Shown here: positions 15,816-22,829 of the stretch, in pieces
How the letters are laid out: every line of letters starts with the position of its first letter
Numbering within the stretch: position 1 is the stretch's first letter
Assembly: GCF_000403845.2 (NCBI RefSeq)
Contig: NZ_KE159567.1
Location: forward strand, 1,124,911 to 1,188,910
Length of the DNA: 64,000 nucleotides
From: Eubacterium sp. 14-2
GTDB taxonomy: Bacteria; Bacillota; Clostridia; Lachnospirales; Lachnospiraceae
Direction of reading: 5' to 3'
Program-made: the position numbers and the translations under genes
The notes under the pieces: generated by a model
What the model was told of the DNA's origin: nothing
Database searches by the model: none
The model's input: only the letters and a program-made list of their open reading frames with translations

Positions 15816-15953
15816 GTAAATAAGTTGCTGGTTACAATTTGGGTACACTGGCTTTGAAACCATATAAATGGGCAATAAAAGCATATCAAAATGATACGCT
15901 TTTATAAGATAAAAAGCAATGTAAAATAAGACTTGCAACGAACAGGAAAAAGA

Positions 15954-16541
15954 ATGAGATTAAATGAAAAATATATGCAGGATTTAAAGCAATGGCTTCA
16001 TGATACATCGGATTCTCCACTGGAGGAAATGTCTGAATTTTTTACAAAGCGATTGGACGTTTATGAGGAACATATGTCTGCCTGGGAAAAATCTTATCAG
16101 ATGTTTTCAGAAGTTTTGCCTTCTGATTGCCAAAAAATTTTAGACCTGGGATGTGGAACGGGGTTGGAACTGGATAAAATCAGATATGATTTTGGATACG
16201 AAAAATGGGACGCTGTAATTTCCTTTCAAAGCCTGCATCATTTTCTGCCGGAACGCAAAAAGGAACTGTACCGGAAAATCTGTAATGGTCTGAAACCAGG
16301 TGGCATTTTCCTTCTGGGAGATTACATTGCCTGCTGTGAGGAGGAAGAGGAATTATTGCGTAGTGTATATTTAAAACGGAGAAAGCAGTTTGCAATATCA
16401 GAAAACAGTTTCGTCCACTTTGATATTCCGCTGACCCTGGAGCATGAAAGGGAATTGCTGCAAAATGCAGGATTTGTGCCAGGAAAAGTCCTGGACAATC
16501 CTGACGGCGCAACAATTATTTTGTCTGAAAAAGAAGACTGA
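15954..16541 (+). CDS. Class I SAM-dependent methyltransferase with internal deletion
   Basis: 195 residues from ATG 15954 (AGGA site; TTG 15933 has none). Motif I is perfect (ILDLGCGTGLELD, about 64-76), but it is followed at once by a sequence that belongs to the fourth strand (KWDAVISFQSLHHF). The motif-II acidic strand and the region that contacts the adenosine, about 45 residues in related proteins, are missing in frame. Post-motif features (LKPGGIFLLGDY) and the C-terminus are normal. Probably inactive, although the frame is open. Substrate unknown. Confidence 0.8.
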   Translation: MRLNEKYMQDLKQWLHDTSDSPLEEMSEFFTKRLDVYEEHMSAWEKSYQMFSEVLPSDCQKILDLGCGTGLELDKIRYDFGYEKWDAVISFQSLHHFLPERKKELYRKICNGLKPGGIFLLGDYIACCEEEEELLRSVYLKRRKQFAISENSFVHFDIPLTLEHERELLQNAGFVPGKVLDNPDGATIILSEKED

Positions 16542-16582
16542 TTTATGGATGAGTTCTAAATGCACAGGGGCTGCATGTGGAT

Positions 16583-17374
16583 TTACTGACCGGCATCTTT
16601 CCAGAATTCCTCCATTGTTTTATTAAATTCCTGGGGCGCATCCATATTAACACAGTGTCCCGCATTTTCAAAAAGAACCACGGTACAATGAGGTTCTCTG
16701 TTTTTCCATGCCTTTATTGCCTCTAATTCCATTGGAATATCAAATTTTCCGCATCCGATTAACAAAGGATAATTCCTTTGTCCGGTTTTATACCTGTTTA
16801 CCATATTATGAAGGGTTGCCAGATACATAAATGATTTTTTTGGAAAAAGTATATTCATAGCATAAAATTCATTTTGAGCCTGTGAAGTATATGCGGAAAT
16901 TTTCCTGTTTGCTTTTGCAAACCATTTAACCGAAAAAAGTGCTTTCAGCATCATCAGTTTCTGCCTGGCACTGTTTTCATTTTTCATTTTTTTATCAAAA
17001 TTGTTAATGTCATATCCTCCGAAGCAGGCCAGTGAGCTTACGGCATGTGGATAATGATTGGCAAAATCCTGTGCTAAAACTGCGCCCAGTGAAACGCCCA
17101 CAATATGCACTTTATCAATGTTTTCAGTTTTTAAGATGTCTGATATCCATTCTGGCATCCTGTCAATCGTGTCGCCTTTTTGGGTATCCGTTGACTGTCC
17201 GTGGCCAATGACGTCAATAGCCAGAATATTATATTTATTCTCAAAATACGCAAACTGTGCTTTGAACATATTGTGATTGACAAAGGCGGCGTGGATAAAA
17301 AGGATCCATTCGGCCTGCCCGGTTCTGCTGACAAAATATGTAATTGGTGAATTGGCTGATTTTACCGGCTTCAT
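16583..17374 (-). CDS. Alpha/beta-hydrolase
   Basis: 263 residues. The nucleophile elbow is GVSLGA (Ser about 94), the oxyanion strand ILFIHAAFVNH precedes it, and the acid/histidine end of the triad is in GKFDIP and AGHCVNM near the C-terminus. This is the epoxide-hydrolase/esterase-like layout; the substrate is unknown. It overlaps the upstream PadR gene by four bases (ATGA), so the regulator and enzyme form one operon and the hydrolase is likely controlled by the PadR operator. Confidence 0.88.
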   Translation of the reverse strand: MKPVKSANSPITYFVSRTGQAEWILFIHAAFVNHNMFKAQFAYFENKYNILAIDVIGHGQSTDTQKGDTIDRMPEWISDILKTENIDKVHIVGVSLGAVLAQDFANHYPHAVSSLACFGGYDINNFDKKMKNENSARQKLMMLKALFSVKWFAKANRKISAYTSQAQNEFYAMNILFPKKSFMYLATLHNMVNRYKTGQRNYPLLIGCGKFDIPMELEAIKAWKNREPHCTVVLFENAGHCVNMDAPQEFNKTMEEFWKDAGQ

Positions 17375-17910
17375 TGTTTTTCATTCCTCATTTCATCAAG
17401 AAGTTTTTGATACCATTCGATATTGAATTTCATAAAATCTTTACCGTACTGAGCTGCGGCAAACTGATAACGAAGAATATCCCTGTGTTTATCCAAAACA
17501 CTGACATGTTCTGCTTCTTTGCAGATGGCGTTCAGCACATCATACTGTTCTTCCAGGTGTGAGATATATTCCTGTAATCTTGTCTCACGGTTTTCTTTTT
17601 CTGAAAAACCCATAAAATATAATTTTGCCAGCTCAGGATTTTTGCTGCTCTGTATTCTCATTGGCGTGGAGAGCCACTCAGTAAATTTCTGTTTTCCACT
17701 GTCTGTTATGGAATAAATCTTTTTGTATTTTCCATTTTCAACAGCCTCTTCATACTGAATATATCCGCAGCGGAGCAGTTTTTTTACAGCAGCCTGTATG
17801 CTTCCCATGCTGCTGCTGTACATCATATGAAGGCCTTTCTCTATTCGTTCATGCAACTGATAAATGGTTCTGCTGCTCAATAGCAGGAGTCCCAGTATGA
17901 TATGATCCAT
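17371..17910 (-). CDS. PadR-family transcriptional regulator
   Basis: 179 residues from ATG 17910, five bases after a perfect GGAGG; the in-frame TTG at 17922 lies inside the ribosome site region and is not used. Winged-helix domain (about 1-80: HIILGLLLLSSRTIYQLHERI, then SMGSIQAAVKKLL recognition helix and the wing GKYKKIYSITDSG) and a C-terminal dimerisation coil (PadR C-terminal type). PadR proteins repress stress or efflux genes and are released by small aromatic ligands. Upstream palindrome and downstream coupled hydrolase suggest autoregulation. Confidence 0.9.
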   Translation of the reverse strand: MDHIILGLLLLSSRTIYQLHERIEKGLHMMYSSSMGSIQAAVKKLLRCGYIQYEEAVENGKYKKIYSITDSGKQKFTEWLSTPMRIQSSKNPELAKLYFMGFSEKENRETRLQEYISHLEEQYDVLNAICKEAEHVSVLDKHRDILRYQFAAAQYGKDFMKFNIEWYQKLLDEMRNEKQ

Positions 17911-17920
17911 ATAGTCCTCC

Positions 17921-17941
17921 AATATTACTATTAGTAATATT
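17921..17941. promoter_or_regulatory. Palindromic operator, probable PadR site
   Basis: A perfect inverted repeat, arms AATATTACTA and TAGTAATATT around a single T, ending just upstream of the PadR ribosome site. Length and position suit a PadR dimer acting as autorepressor. Confidence 0.75.
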
Positions 17942-18060
17942 TCTATTATATTCCCTTTTCCTGATTAAGTCAATAAATAACAGAGCGGGCAGGGCTTCCT
18001 GGTTGACATTCCGTATCTTTTGTCATATGATAGCCACAGAAGAAACGGAGAGGTACTGAC

Positions 18061-18648
18061 ATGGAAGAACGTATAAAAAAGCAGATAGCATTTGTTCTGG
18101 AAATAGATAAAGTAAAAAATATATTCAGGCAGACTCATTTGTCATCACATGGAAGAAATGAAAATGATGCGGAACATTCATGGCATCTGGCAGTTATGGC
18201 GTATCTGCTGAAAGAATATGCCAATGAAGAGGTGGATATTGCAAAAGTAATGTTGATGTGTCTGATTCACGATATTGTTGAAATTGATGCAGGAGATACC
18301 TATGCATATGATACGGAAGGCCTGAAAACCCAAAAAGCCAGAGAGGACGCCGCCAAAGAGCGGATATTCTCACTTCTTCCCGAAGAACAGAGAGCAGAAT
18401 TTACAGCATTATTTGATGAGTTCGAGGCATGTGAAACTGCTGAATCGAAATTTGCCCATGCCATGGACAACCTTCAGCCGCTGTTACTGAATAACAGCAA
18501 CAACGGCAGTGACTGGCGGGAGCATAATGTTACTGCAGCACAGGTTTATAAGAGGCAGAGTAAGACAAAAACAGGGTCAGAGAAACTGTTTGAGGTGACA
18601 GACAGAATCATCCGGGAGAATATCCGGAAAGGCAATCTGACCGAATAG
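18061..18648 (+). CDS. HD-domain phosphohydrolase (YfbR/5'-nucleotidase-like)
   Basis: 195 residues. Metal-binding histidines and aspartate are visible: H33-type in SSHGRN, AEHSWHLAVMAY, then the HD pair in CLIHDIVEIDAGD and a distal aspartate in AMDNLQPLLLN. This is the HD_3/YfbR-like family that dephosphorylates deoxynucleoside monophosphates. An AGAGGTACTGAC leader with GAGAGG gives the ribosome site. It is a single gene, transcribed away from the PadR operon and towards the decayed hydrolase. The natural substrate cannot be assigned. Confidence 0.85.
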   Translation: MEERIKKQIAFVLEIDKVKNIFRQTHLSSHGRNENDAEHSWHLAVMAYLLKEYANEEVDIAKVMLMCLIHDIVEIDAGDTYAYDTEGLKTQKAREDAAKERIFSLLPEEQRAEFTALFDEFEACETAESKFAHAMDNLQPLLLNNSNNGSDWREHNVTAAQVYKRQSKTKTGSEKLFEVTDRIIRENIRKGNLTE

Positions 18649-18653
18649 GGCAG

Positions 18654-19346
18654 TCATTCTACAGGCATGTAAGTATCAGGATATTCCAGTATTTTCCGCA
18701 TATACGCTCCGTACACTTTATTGTCGTTTTGCAGGCCATGACCTGAATGTTCGAATATGTAAAAGTCATGGGGAACCTGGTTGTCTTCAAGGGCTTTCAG
18801 AAGCCTCCGGGAGCCTTCATATGGCTGGACTTTATCATGTTTCCCCTATGCCGCCAGTGTGGGAACACTGTTTTCATTTATCCAGAGCAGAGCGGAAATA
18901 TCCCTGATTTCCTCCTCATATTCAGGGGTGCTGAATTCTGCTTTGAGTTCTTTGCCTGCCATTGTCCCGAACATTTCCCTGGCAGCAGCGTCGCTTTCCT
19001 CGCTTCGCCTGTCAAACCCATAGCATTTCCAGTCTTCCGGATAAAAGGAGGATGGGCCTGCCGCTCCAAAGACCATTTTCACAGGTACAGGCGAGGTTTT
19101 GGCATCACGATAAGCATACAGCAGAGCCAGACAGCAGCCTGCTGAACCGCCTGAAATGGCCATTTCGTCAATATGATATCCCAGTTTTTCCGCTTCTGCA
19201 ATTACATGGGGAATACTTTCTCTGATTTCCATGGATTGAGTACAGACACTTTCATCAGGGTGCTCTTCACTGGCCAGGGTATAATTGATGCCTGCGGTCA
19301 CTTTCCTGACACTGCTGAAGGTTAAGAGAATTGAGGATATTTCCAT
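18654..19346 (-). pseudogene. Alpha/beta-hydrolase (esterase/lipase), 5'-truncated and with a nonsense codon
   Basis: Reading right to left, homology starts abruptly at VTAGINYTLASEEHP, so roughly the first 100 residues, including the oxyanion HGGG region, are missing. The nucleophile box ISGGSAG is intact. An in-frame TAG at 18846-18848 follows PTLAA, after which the frame continues GKHDKVQPYEG through the histidine box EHSGHGL to a normal stop at 18654. It has thus lost its start and carries an amber codon where tyrosine is expected. The truncated 5' end meets the truncated TetR gene head to head. Confidence 0.82.
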
Positions 19347-19755
19347 CAGTGAATTATGCGTCAGTGCGGGGATTGGACGGGCTTCTTTTTACCGTAATTT
19401 TAACAGTAAGGAAGATATTCTGAGAGGGTATATCAATCAGTTGTTTTACGGGTGGAAAAGCGGCTGGGAGCAAAATGGCAATATGCCGTTTAGCTTAGTT
19501 ATTGGCATGATATTTGAACATTTTGAACAGAACAGAGAGTTTTATCAGCTTCTGAACGAACGCCATCTGATCTATCTGTTAAAGGATGTCATTCTGGATA
19601 TTATGGTATTAAAGCCGGATTTGCCTGGAGGAGAGGCTTATGCGAAAGCATTTGTGGCATATAGTCTGTATGGCTGGACAGAGGTATGGTTTCAGAGGGG
19701 CATGCAGGAATCTCCGGAAGAAATGAAACAGCTGTTCCAAAGCCAGGGACTGTGA
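19285..19755 (+). CDS. TetR/AcrR-family regulator, N-terminus replaced by a deletion junction
   Basis: The recognisable TetR part starts near base 19315 (LLKVKRIEDISISELC) and includes the HTH (AGIGRASFYRNFNSKEDIL) plus a full ligand domain to residue 156. Codons before that read antisense sequence of the neighbouring hydrolase, and ATG 19285 has no ribosome site, so about 15-20 native residues, the start and the promoter are gone. Probably not expressed as a working repressor. It was likely the divergent regulator of the hydrolase that is now also broken. Confidence 0.7.
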   Translation: MMPAVTFLTLLKVKRIEDISISELCVSAGIGRASFYRNFNSKEDILRGYINQLFYGWKSGWEQNGNMPFSLVIGMIFEHFEQNREFYQLLNERHLIYLLKDVILDIMVLKPDLPGGEAYAKAFVAYSLYGWTEVWFQRGMQESPEEMKQLFQSQGL

Positions 19756-19833
19756 AAACCCGACCAGGGAATTATAACACGGATTACCGGTAATATGGTT
19801 GGTATGCAATCGTAATTCAGGAGGTAAAGGAGA

Positions 19834-20196
19834 ATGAAATTAAAGAATATTTTAATTGTCGTGAAAGATATTGAAAAATCAAAACAGTTTTATCATGATC
19901 TGTTTGGCCTTGATGTGATACTTGACAATGACGGCAATATGATTCTGACGGAAGGACTTGTACTCCAGGATGAGAAAATCTGGAAGGAATTTCTGGGAAA
20001 AGATATTATTACGGAAAACAATTCCTGCGAACTGTATTTTGAAGAACCGGATATAGAAGGATTTACGGAAAAACTGGAACGGCTGTATCCTTCCATCCGA
20101 TATGTAAACAGGCTTATGGCCCACAGCTGGGGACAAAAAGTGATACGTTTTTATGATCCGGACGGTAATCTGATTGAAGTAGGAACGCCAATGTAA
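19834..20196 (+). CDS. VOC-family protein (glyoxalase/bleomycin-resistance fold)
   Basis: 120 residues. KNILIVVKDIEKSKQFYHDLFGLDV, then CELYFEEPDIEGF and a final YDPDGNLIEVG make up the two beta-alpha-beta-beta-beta units of the VOC fold. The usual first metal-ligand histidine is an isoleucine/valine here, while the last glutamate (IEVG) is kept, so a binding or non-glyoxalase role is more likely. A GGAGGTAAAGGAG site precedes the ATG. Stands alone after the broken TetR gene. Confidence 0.85.
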   Translation: MKLKNILIVVKDIEKSKQFYHDLFGLDVILDNDGNMILTEGLVLQDEKIWKEFLGKDIITENNSCELYFEEPDIEGFTEKLERLYPSIRYVNRLMAHSWGQKVIRFYDPDGNLIEVGTPM

Positions 20197-20265
20197 AGAA
20201 AAGGCTGTTCATATGCCTTCTGATTTCCGATATATAAAGTGATGTGACAGAGGAAAGGAGATCGA

Positions 20266-20670
20266 ATGTGTATGAAGGTAGCAGGTTATACAGCCAGTCA
20301 GATGTTTTTGCCGGATATTTGTAACAGAAGAAATCAGAGGAAAAAAGAAACGGCAGAAGCCAGGGGGGATTTTTCTCTGGAAAAGCTGCAGGAACAGCCG
20401 GAAAAAAGAGAAAAACCCATATCAGAAGAAAAAACAACTTCCAGGACAGACACAGATATTATTGTGAAACCGAATGGATCCAGGGTACTGATGGTGACGG
20501 TACACACAGGGGGCATGGAGACAGTCATGAGTCTGGAAATTTCAAAGCCTTCTGACCTGCCTGATGAGAGCCGGGAGGAGACAGAGCATTTTGGACAGGA
20601 CAGGGGAAGTCTTTCTGTTTCTGATTCTGACTCCGGGGATTTGGAATCAGAAGGGCAGACAGATATGTAA
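20266..20670 (+). CDS. Hypothetical protein, low-complexity acidic C-terminus
   Basis: 134 residues with an excellent ribosome site (GAAAGGAGATCG). After a short N-terminal part (AGYTASQMFLPDIC) come a lysine/glutamate-rich charged linker, a small strand-forming core NGSRVLMVTVHTGGMETVMSLEISK (about residues 70-92), and a Ser/Asp/Glu-rich tail. The core may be the only folded piece. No signal or membrane segment. Family not recognised; proteins of this layout are known as hypotheticals in Lachnospiraceae. Confidence 0.6.
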   Translation: MCMKVAGYTASQMFLPDICNRRNQRKKETAEARGDFSLEKLQEQPEKREKPISEEKTTSRTDTDIIVKPNGSRVLMVTVHTGGMETVMSLEISKPSDLPDESREETEHFGQDRGSLSVSDSDSGDLESEGQTDM

Positions 20671-20749
20671 CAGAACAGGAGAGGGCAGGAATAGAACCTT
20701 CCGAAAGGGGCCATAATAAGAATATTGTTATGGAACGGGAGGTACCGCA

Positions 20750-21706
20750 ATGGGAAAACAGATGAATATGAGGAAAGCCGCTGTAATCGGATGCGGGTTT
20801 GTGGGTTCTGCCACAGCCTTTACATTAATGCAGAGCAGACTGTTTACGGAACTGGTATTGCTGGATGCCAGTTTTGATAAAGCAGACGGGGAGGCGAAAG
20901 ACATTGCCCATGGAATCCCCTTTGCCGGGCAGATGAAGGTTTATGCGGGAAATTATGATGATATTGCGGACGCAGCCATTATTATTGTCACAGCAGGAGC
21001 CAGTCAGAAACCGGAGGAAACCAGGCTTGATCTGGTAAATAAAAATGTGGCTGTCTATAAAAATATTATTCCGGAAATTGCAAAACAGGAATTTCAGGGA
21101 ATCCTGCTGATAGTATCAAATCCGGTGGATATCCTGACTTATGCGGCGGTAAAACTCAGCGGGTTTCCGGAACGCAGAGTGATTGGTTCCGGTACAGTCC
21201 TCGACACTGCAAGACTTAAATATGTGCTCAGTGAACATTTGCGGGTGGACAGCCGCAGTATTCATGCGTTTATTATCGGGGAGCACGGGGACAGTGAAAT
21301 TGCAGCCTGGAGCAGTGCAAATGTATCCGGCATCCCGCTGGATGATTTTTGCGAAATGCGGGGACATTTTGATCATGAAGAAGCAATGGACCGGATCGCA
21401 GAAAAAGTAAAAGACAGCGCATATGAAATTATTTCCAAAAAGCACGCCACCTATTATGGAATAGCCATGGCGGTGAAACGTATCTGTGAATGTATTGTGA
21501 GAGATGAGAAGTCCATTCTGCCCATATCTTCCATACAGCATGGAAATTACGGTATGGAAGGCATTGCTCTCAGTATGCCTGCTGTAATCGGCCTTCATGG
21601 AGTGGAAACTCATGTGCCCGTTTCTCTGGATGAAGAGGAAACGGAACTGCTGAAACGTTCTGCAGACACACTGAAAGGAGTAATCGACGGACTGGATTTT
21701 AACTGA
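20750..21706 (+). CDS. ldh: L-lactate dehydrogenase
   Basis: 318 residues, normal family length. NAD-binding GCGFVGSA at about 14-21, the substrate loop ASQKPEETRLDL (Gln rather than Arg before Lys-Pro, which selects lactate over malate), the VSNPVD strand and the catalytic IGEHGDSE histidine are all present. It reduces pyruvate to L-lactate, regenerating NAD. The start is preceded by GGGAGG. Monocistronic, followed by the opposing PPOX gene. Relevant to larB/larC in this window, which make the cofactor of lactate racemase. Confidence 0.95.
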   Translation: MGKQMNMRKAAVIGCGFVGSATAFTLMQSRLFTELVLLDASFDKADGEAKDIAHGIPFAGQMKVYAGNYDDIADAAIIIVTAGASQKPEETRLDLVNKNVAVYKNIIPEIAKQEFQGILLIVSNPVDILTYAAVKLSGFPERRVIGSGTVLDTARLKYVLSEHLRVDSRSIHAFIIGEHGDSEIAAWSSANVSGIPLDDFCEMRGHFDHEEAMDRIAEKVKDSAYEIISKKHATYYGIAMAVKRICECIVRDEKSILPISSIQHGNYGMEGIALSMPAVIGLHGVETHVPVSLDEEETELLKRSADTLKGVIDGLDFN

Positions 21707-21743
21707 CCGGATATCAGTGATTTTCTGAAAAAACAGCAGCCAT

Positions 21744-22226
21744 TCATACATGTTCTTTTCCGGTAAAATCTTCTGATACAATCTGCCAGATACATGTTTT
21801 TTCCAGCGCCTGAGGAGGAAATGAAAAAGAATCCTGGGACCTGGTAAGGTGTTGGATGATACGGTTCAGTGCATGTTCTTTCTGAGACTTTTCTGTGAGG
21901 AAAACAACGCGGCCTCTGCCTGATACGCTTTGGAATTTCCAGCTGTAACTGCAGGGACTGTTCTGTGTACCGAATACCAGTTCATGGCCGCAGTCCATCT
22001 GGAACCAGATATTGGGGTTCTTTTTTAAAATATCTGTTTTTTTGCCTTCCAGGGCACTGTGCAGATATAAAGTCAGATGATTTTCCTGACGATCAAAACC
22101 GAAATTCAGGGCAATTCCATAAGGCATCCCATGTTCGTCCGCCATGGAAATATGTACCACGTCACAGCGCTCAATCACAGAAAAAATATGATTGATATCT
22201 GTTATTTCTCTGTCTTTTCTTCTCAT
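21744..22226 (-). CDS. Pyridoxamine 5'-phosphate oxidase-family flavoprotein (NimA-like)
   Basis: 160 residues. REITDINHIFSVIERCDVVHISMADEHGMPYGIALNFGF is the split-barrel start of the PNPOx-like/NimA group; LYLHSALEGKKTDILKKNP and VFGTQNSPCSYSWKFQSVSGRGRVVFL continue it. These proteins bind FMN or a similar flavin and reduce small molecules; some relatives inactivate nitroimidazoles. Specific activity cannot be read from the sequence. Convergent with ldh over a 37-bp gap. Confidence 0.85.
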   Translation of the reverse strand: MRRKDREITDINHIFSVIERCDVVHISMADEHGMPYGIALNFGFDRQENHLTLYLHSALEGKKTDILKKNPNIWFQMDCGHELVFGTQNSPCSYSWKFQSVSGRGRVVFLTEKSQKEHALNRIIQHLTRSQDSFSFPPQALEKTCIWQIVSEDFTGKEHV

Positions 22227-22316
22227 TTTCTCATTCCTTCCAGGTTTGTTCGCATTCAGAATATCATAAAAATCATGGAAAAAAAAGAGATGTGTAAGAG
22301 AAATCTTATATTTTTA

Positions 22317-22345
22317 TTGACAGCCGGAAAGTTTGCATGTATAAT
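22317..22345 (+). promoter_or_regulatory. Consensus sigma-A promoter for the cysteine-rich peptide
   Basis: TTGACA (22317-22322), a 17-base spacer, TATAAT (22340-22345): a perfect housekeeping promoter, 26 bases before the small gene. Confidence 0.85.
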
Positions 22346-22370
22346 TGACAAAAATCATTTCAGGAGGAAC

Positions 22371-22526
22371 ATGTATGTTAAATGTAATTGTAATGGAGAA
22401 AGCTGCAAAATAAATATTGCACAGACAGGTATGGCTTCCGGTCTGGGAGTCTGTCCATTTTTCACAGGGGAAGGGGCCTGTCATAATTTCGCCTTACAAT
22501 TGCTGAATCATCATATGTGTCAATAA
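22371..22526 (+). CDS. 51-residue cysteine-rich small protein
   Basis: Starts at ATG 22371, nine bases after the consensus promoter's transcript would begin to be readable and directly after CAGGAGGAAC. Six cysteines (residues 5, 7, 13, 28, 37, 50) and four histidines/near-C-terminal HH suggest metal binding or disulphides: MYVKCNCNGESCKIN, then LGVCPFFTGEGACHNF and HHMC. No signal peptide, so a cytoplasmic metal-binding role is more likely. A terminator-like hairpin follows. Promoter, ribosome site, frame and terminator all agree, so the gene is well supported although tiny. Confidence 0.75.
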   Translation: MYVKCNCNGESCKINIAQTGMASGLGVCPFFTGEGACHNFALQLLNHHMCQ

Positions 22527-22534
22527 AACTCCGG

Positions 22535-22563
22535 CAGGAATGCAGACAGCATTCCTGTATTAT
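22535..22563 (+). terminator. Terminator of the cysteine-rich peptide gene
   Basis: Stem CAGGAATGC/GCATTCCTG (22535-22543 with 22549-22557), 5-nt loop, followed by TATTATT. Confidence 0.65.
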
Positions 22564-22599
22564 TGAGGACATTTTAAAAGCATGGCTGTATGGCCGTGC

Positions 22600-22776
22600 T
22601 TTTTTATCTTATAGGAAAGACCTTGTTGCTATAAAGCGTTAAAGTCCATGACTTTCCTATAAGATAAAAATATGGATGCGCAGCTCGCGGGGGTGATGTT
22701 TATTGCTGCGCAATCCGCTCGCGCGCGGAGAATGCGCATAGCGCATTCTTTTTTATCTTATTAGGAAAGACACCCT
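22600..22776. repeat. Dispersed palindromic intergenic repeat, copy A
   Basis: Opens with a perfect 19-bp stem (arm TTTTTATCTTATAGGAAAG, complement CTTTCCTATAAGATAAAAA). Then come a GC-rich body (GCGCAGCTCGCGG, TTTATTGCTGCGCAATCCGC) and a second hairpin GAATGCGCATAGCGCATTC with TTTTTT. It ends by repeating the opening half-arm. The body is nearly identical to copy D at 43316. Located between the cysteine-rich peptide and the MutS2-like gene. Confidence 0.85.
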
Positions 22777-22829
22777 TTGGAACTGGCGTTGTAAGGCGTA
22801 CAGAAGTATCGACAGAAAGGGAAAGAATC

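Noticed and set aside
21116-21781. 221-residue - frame opposite ldh.
   Set aside because: Shadow of ldh and of the end of the PPOX gene; no start site or domain.
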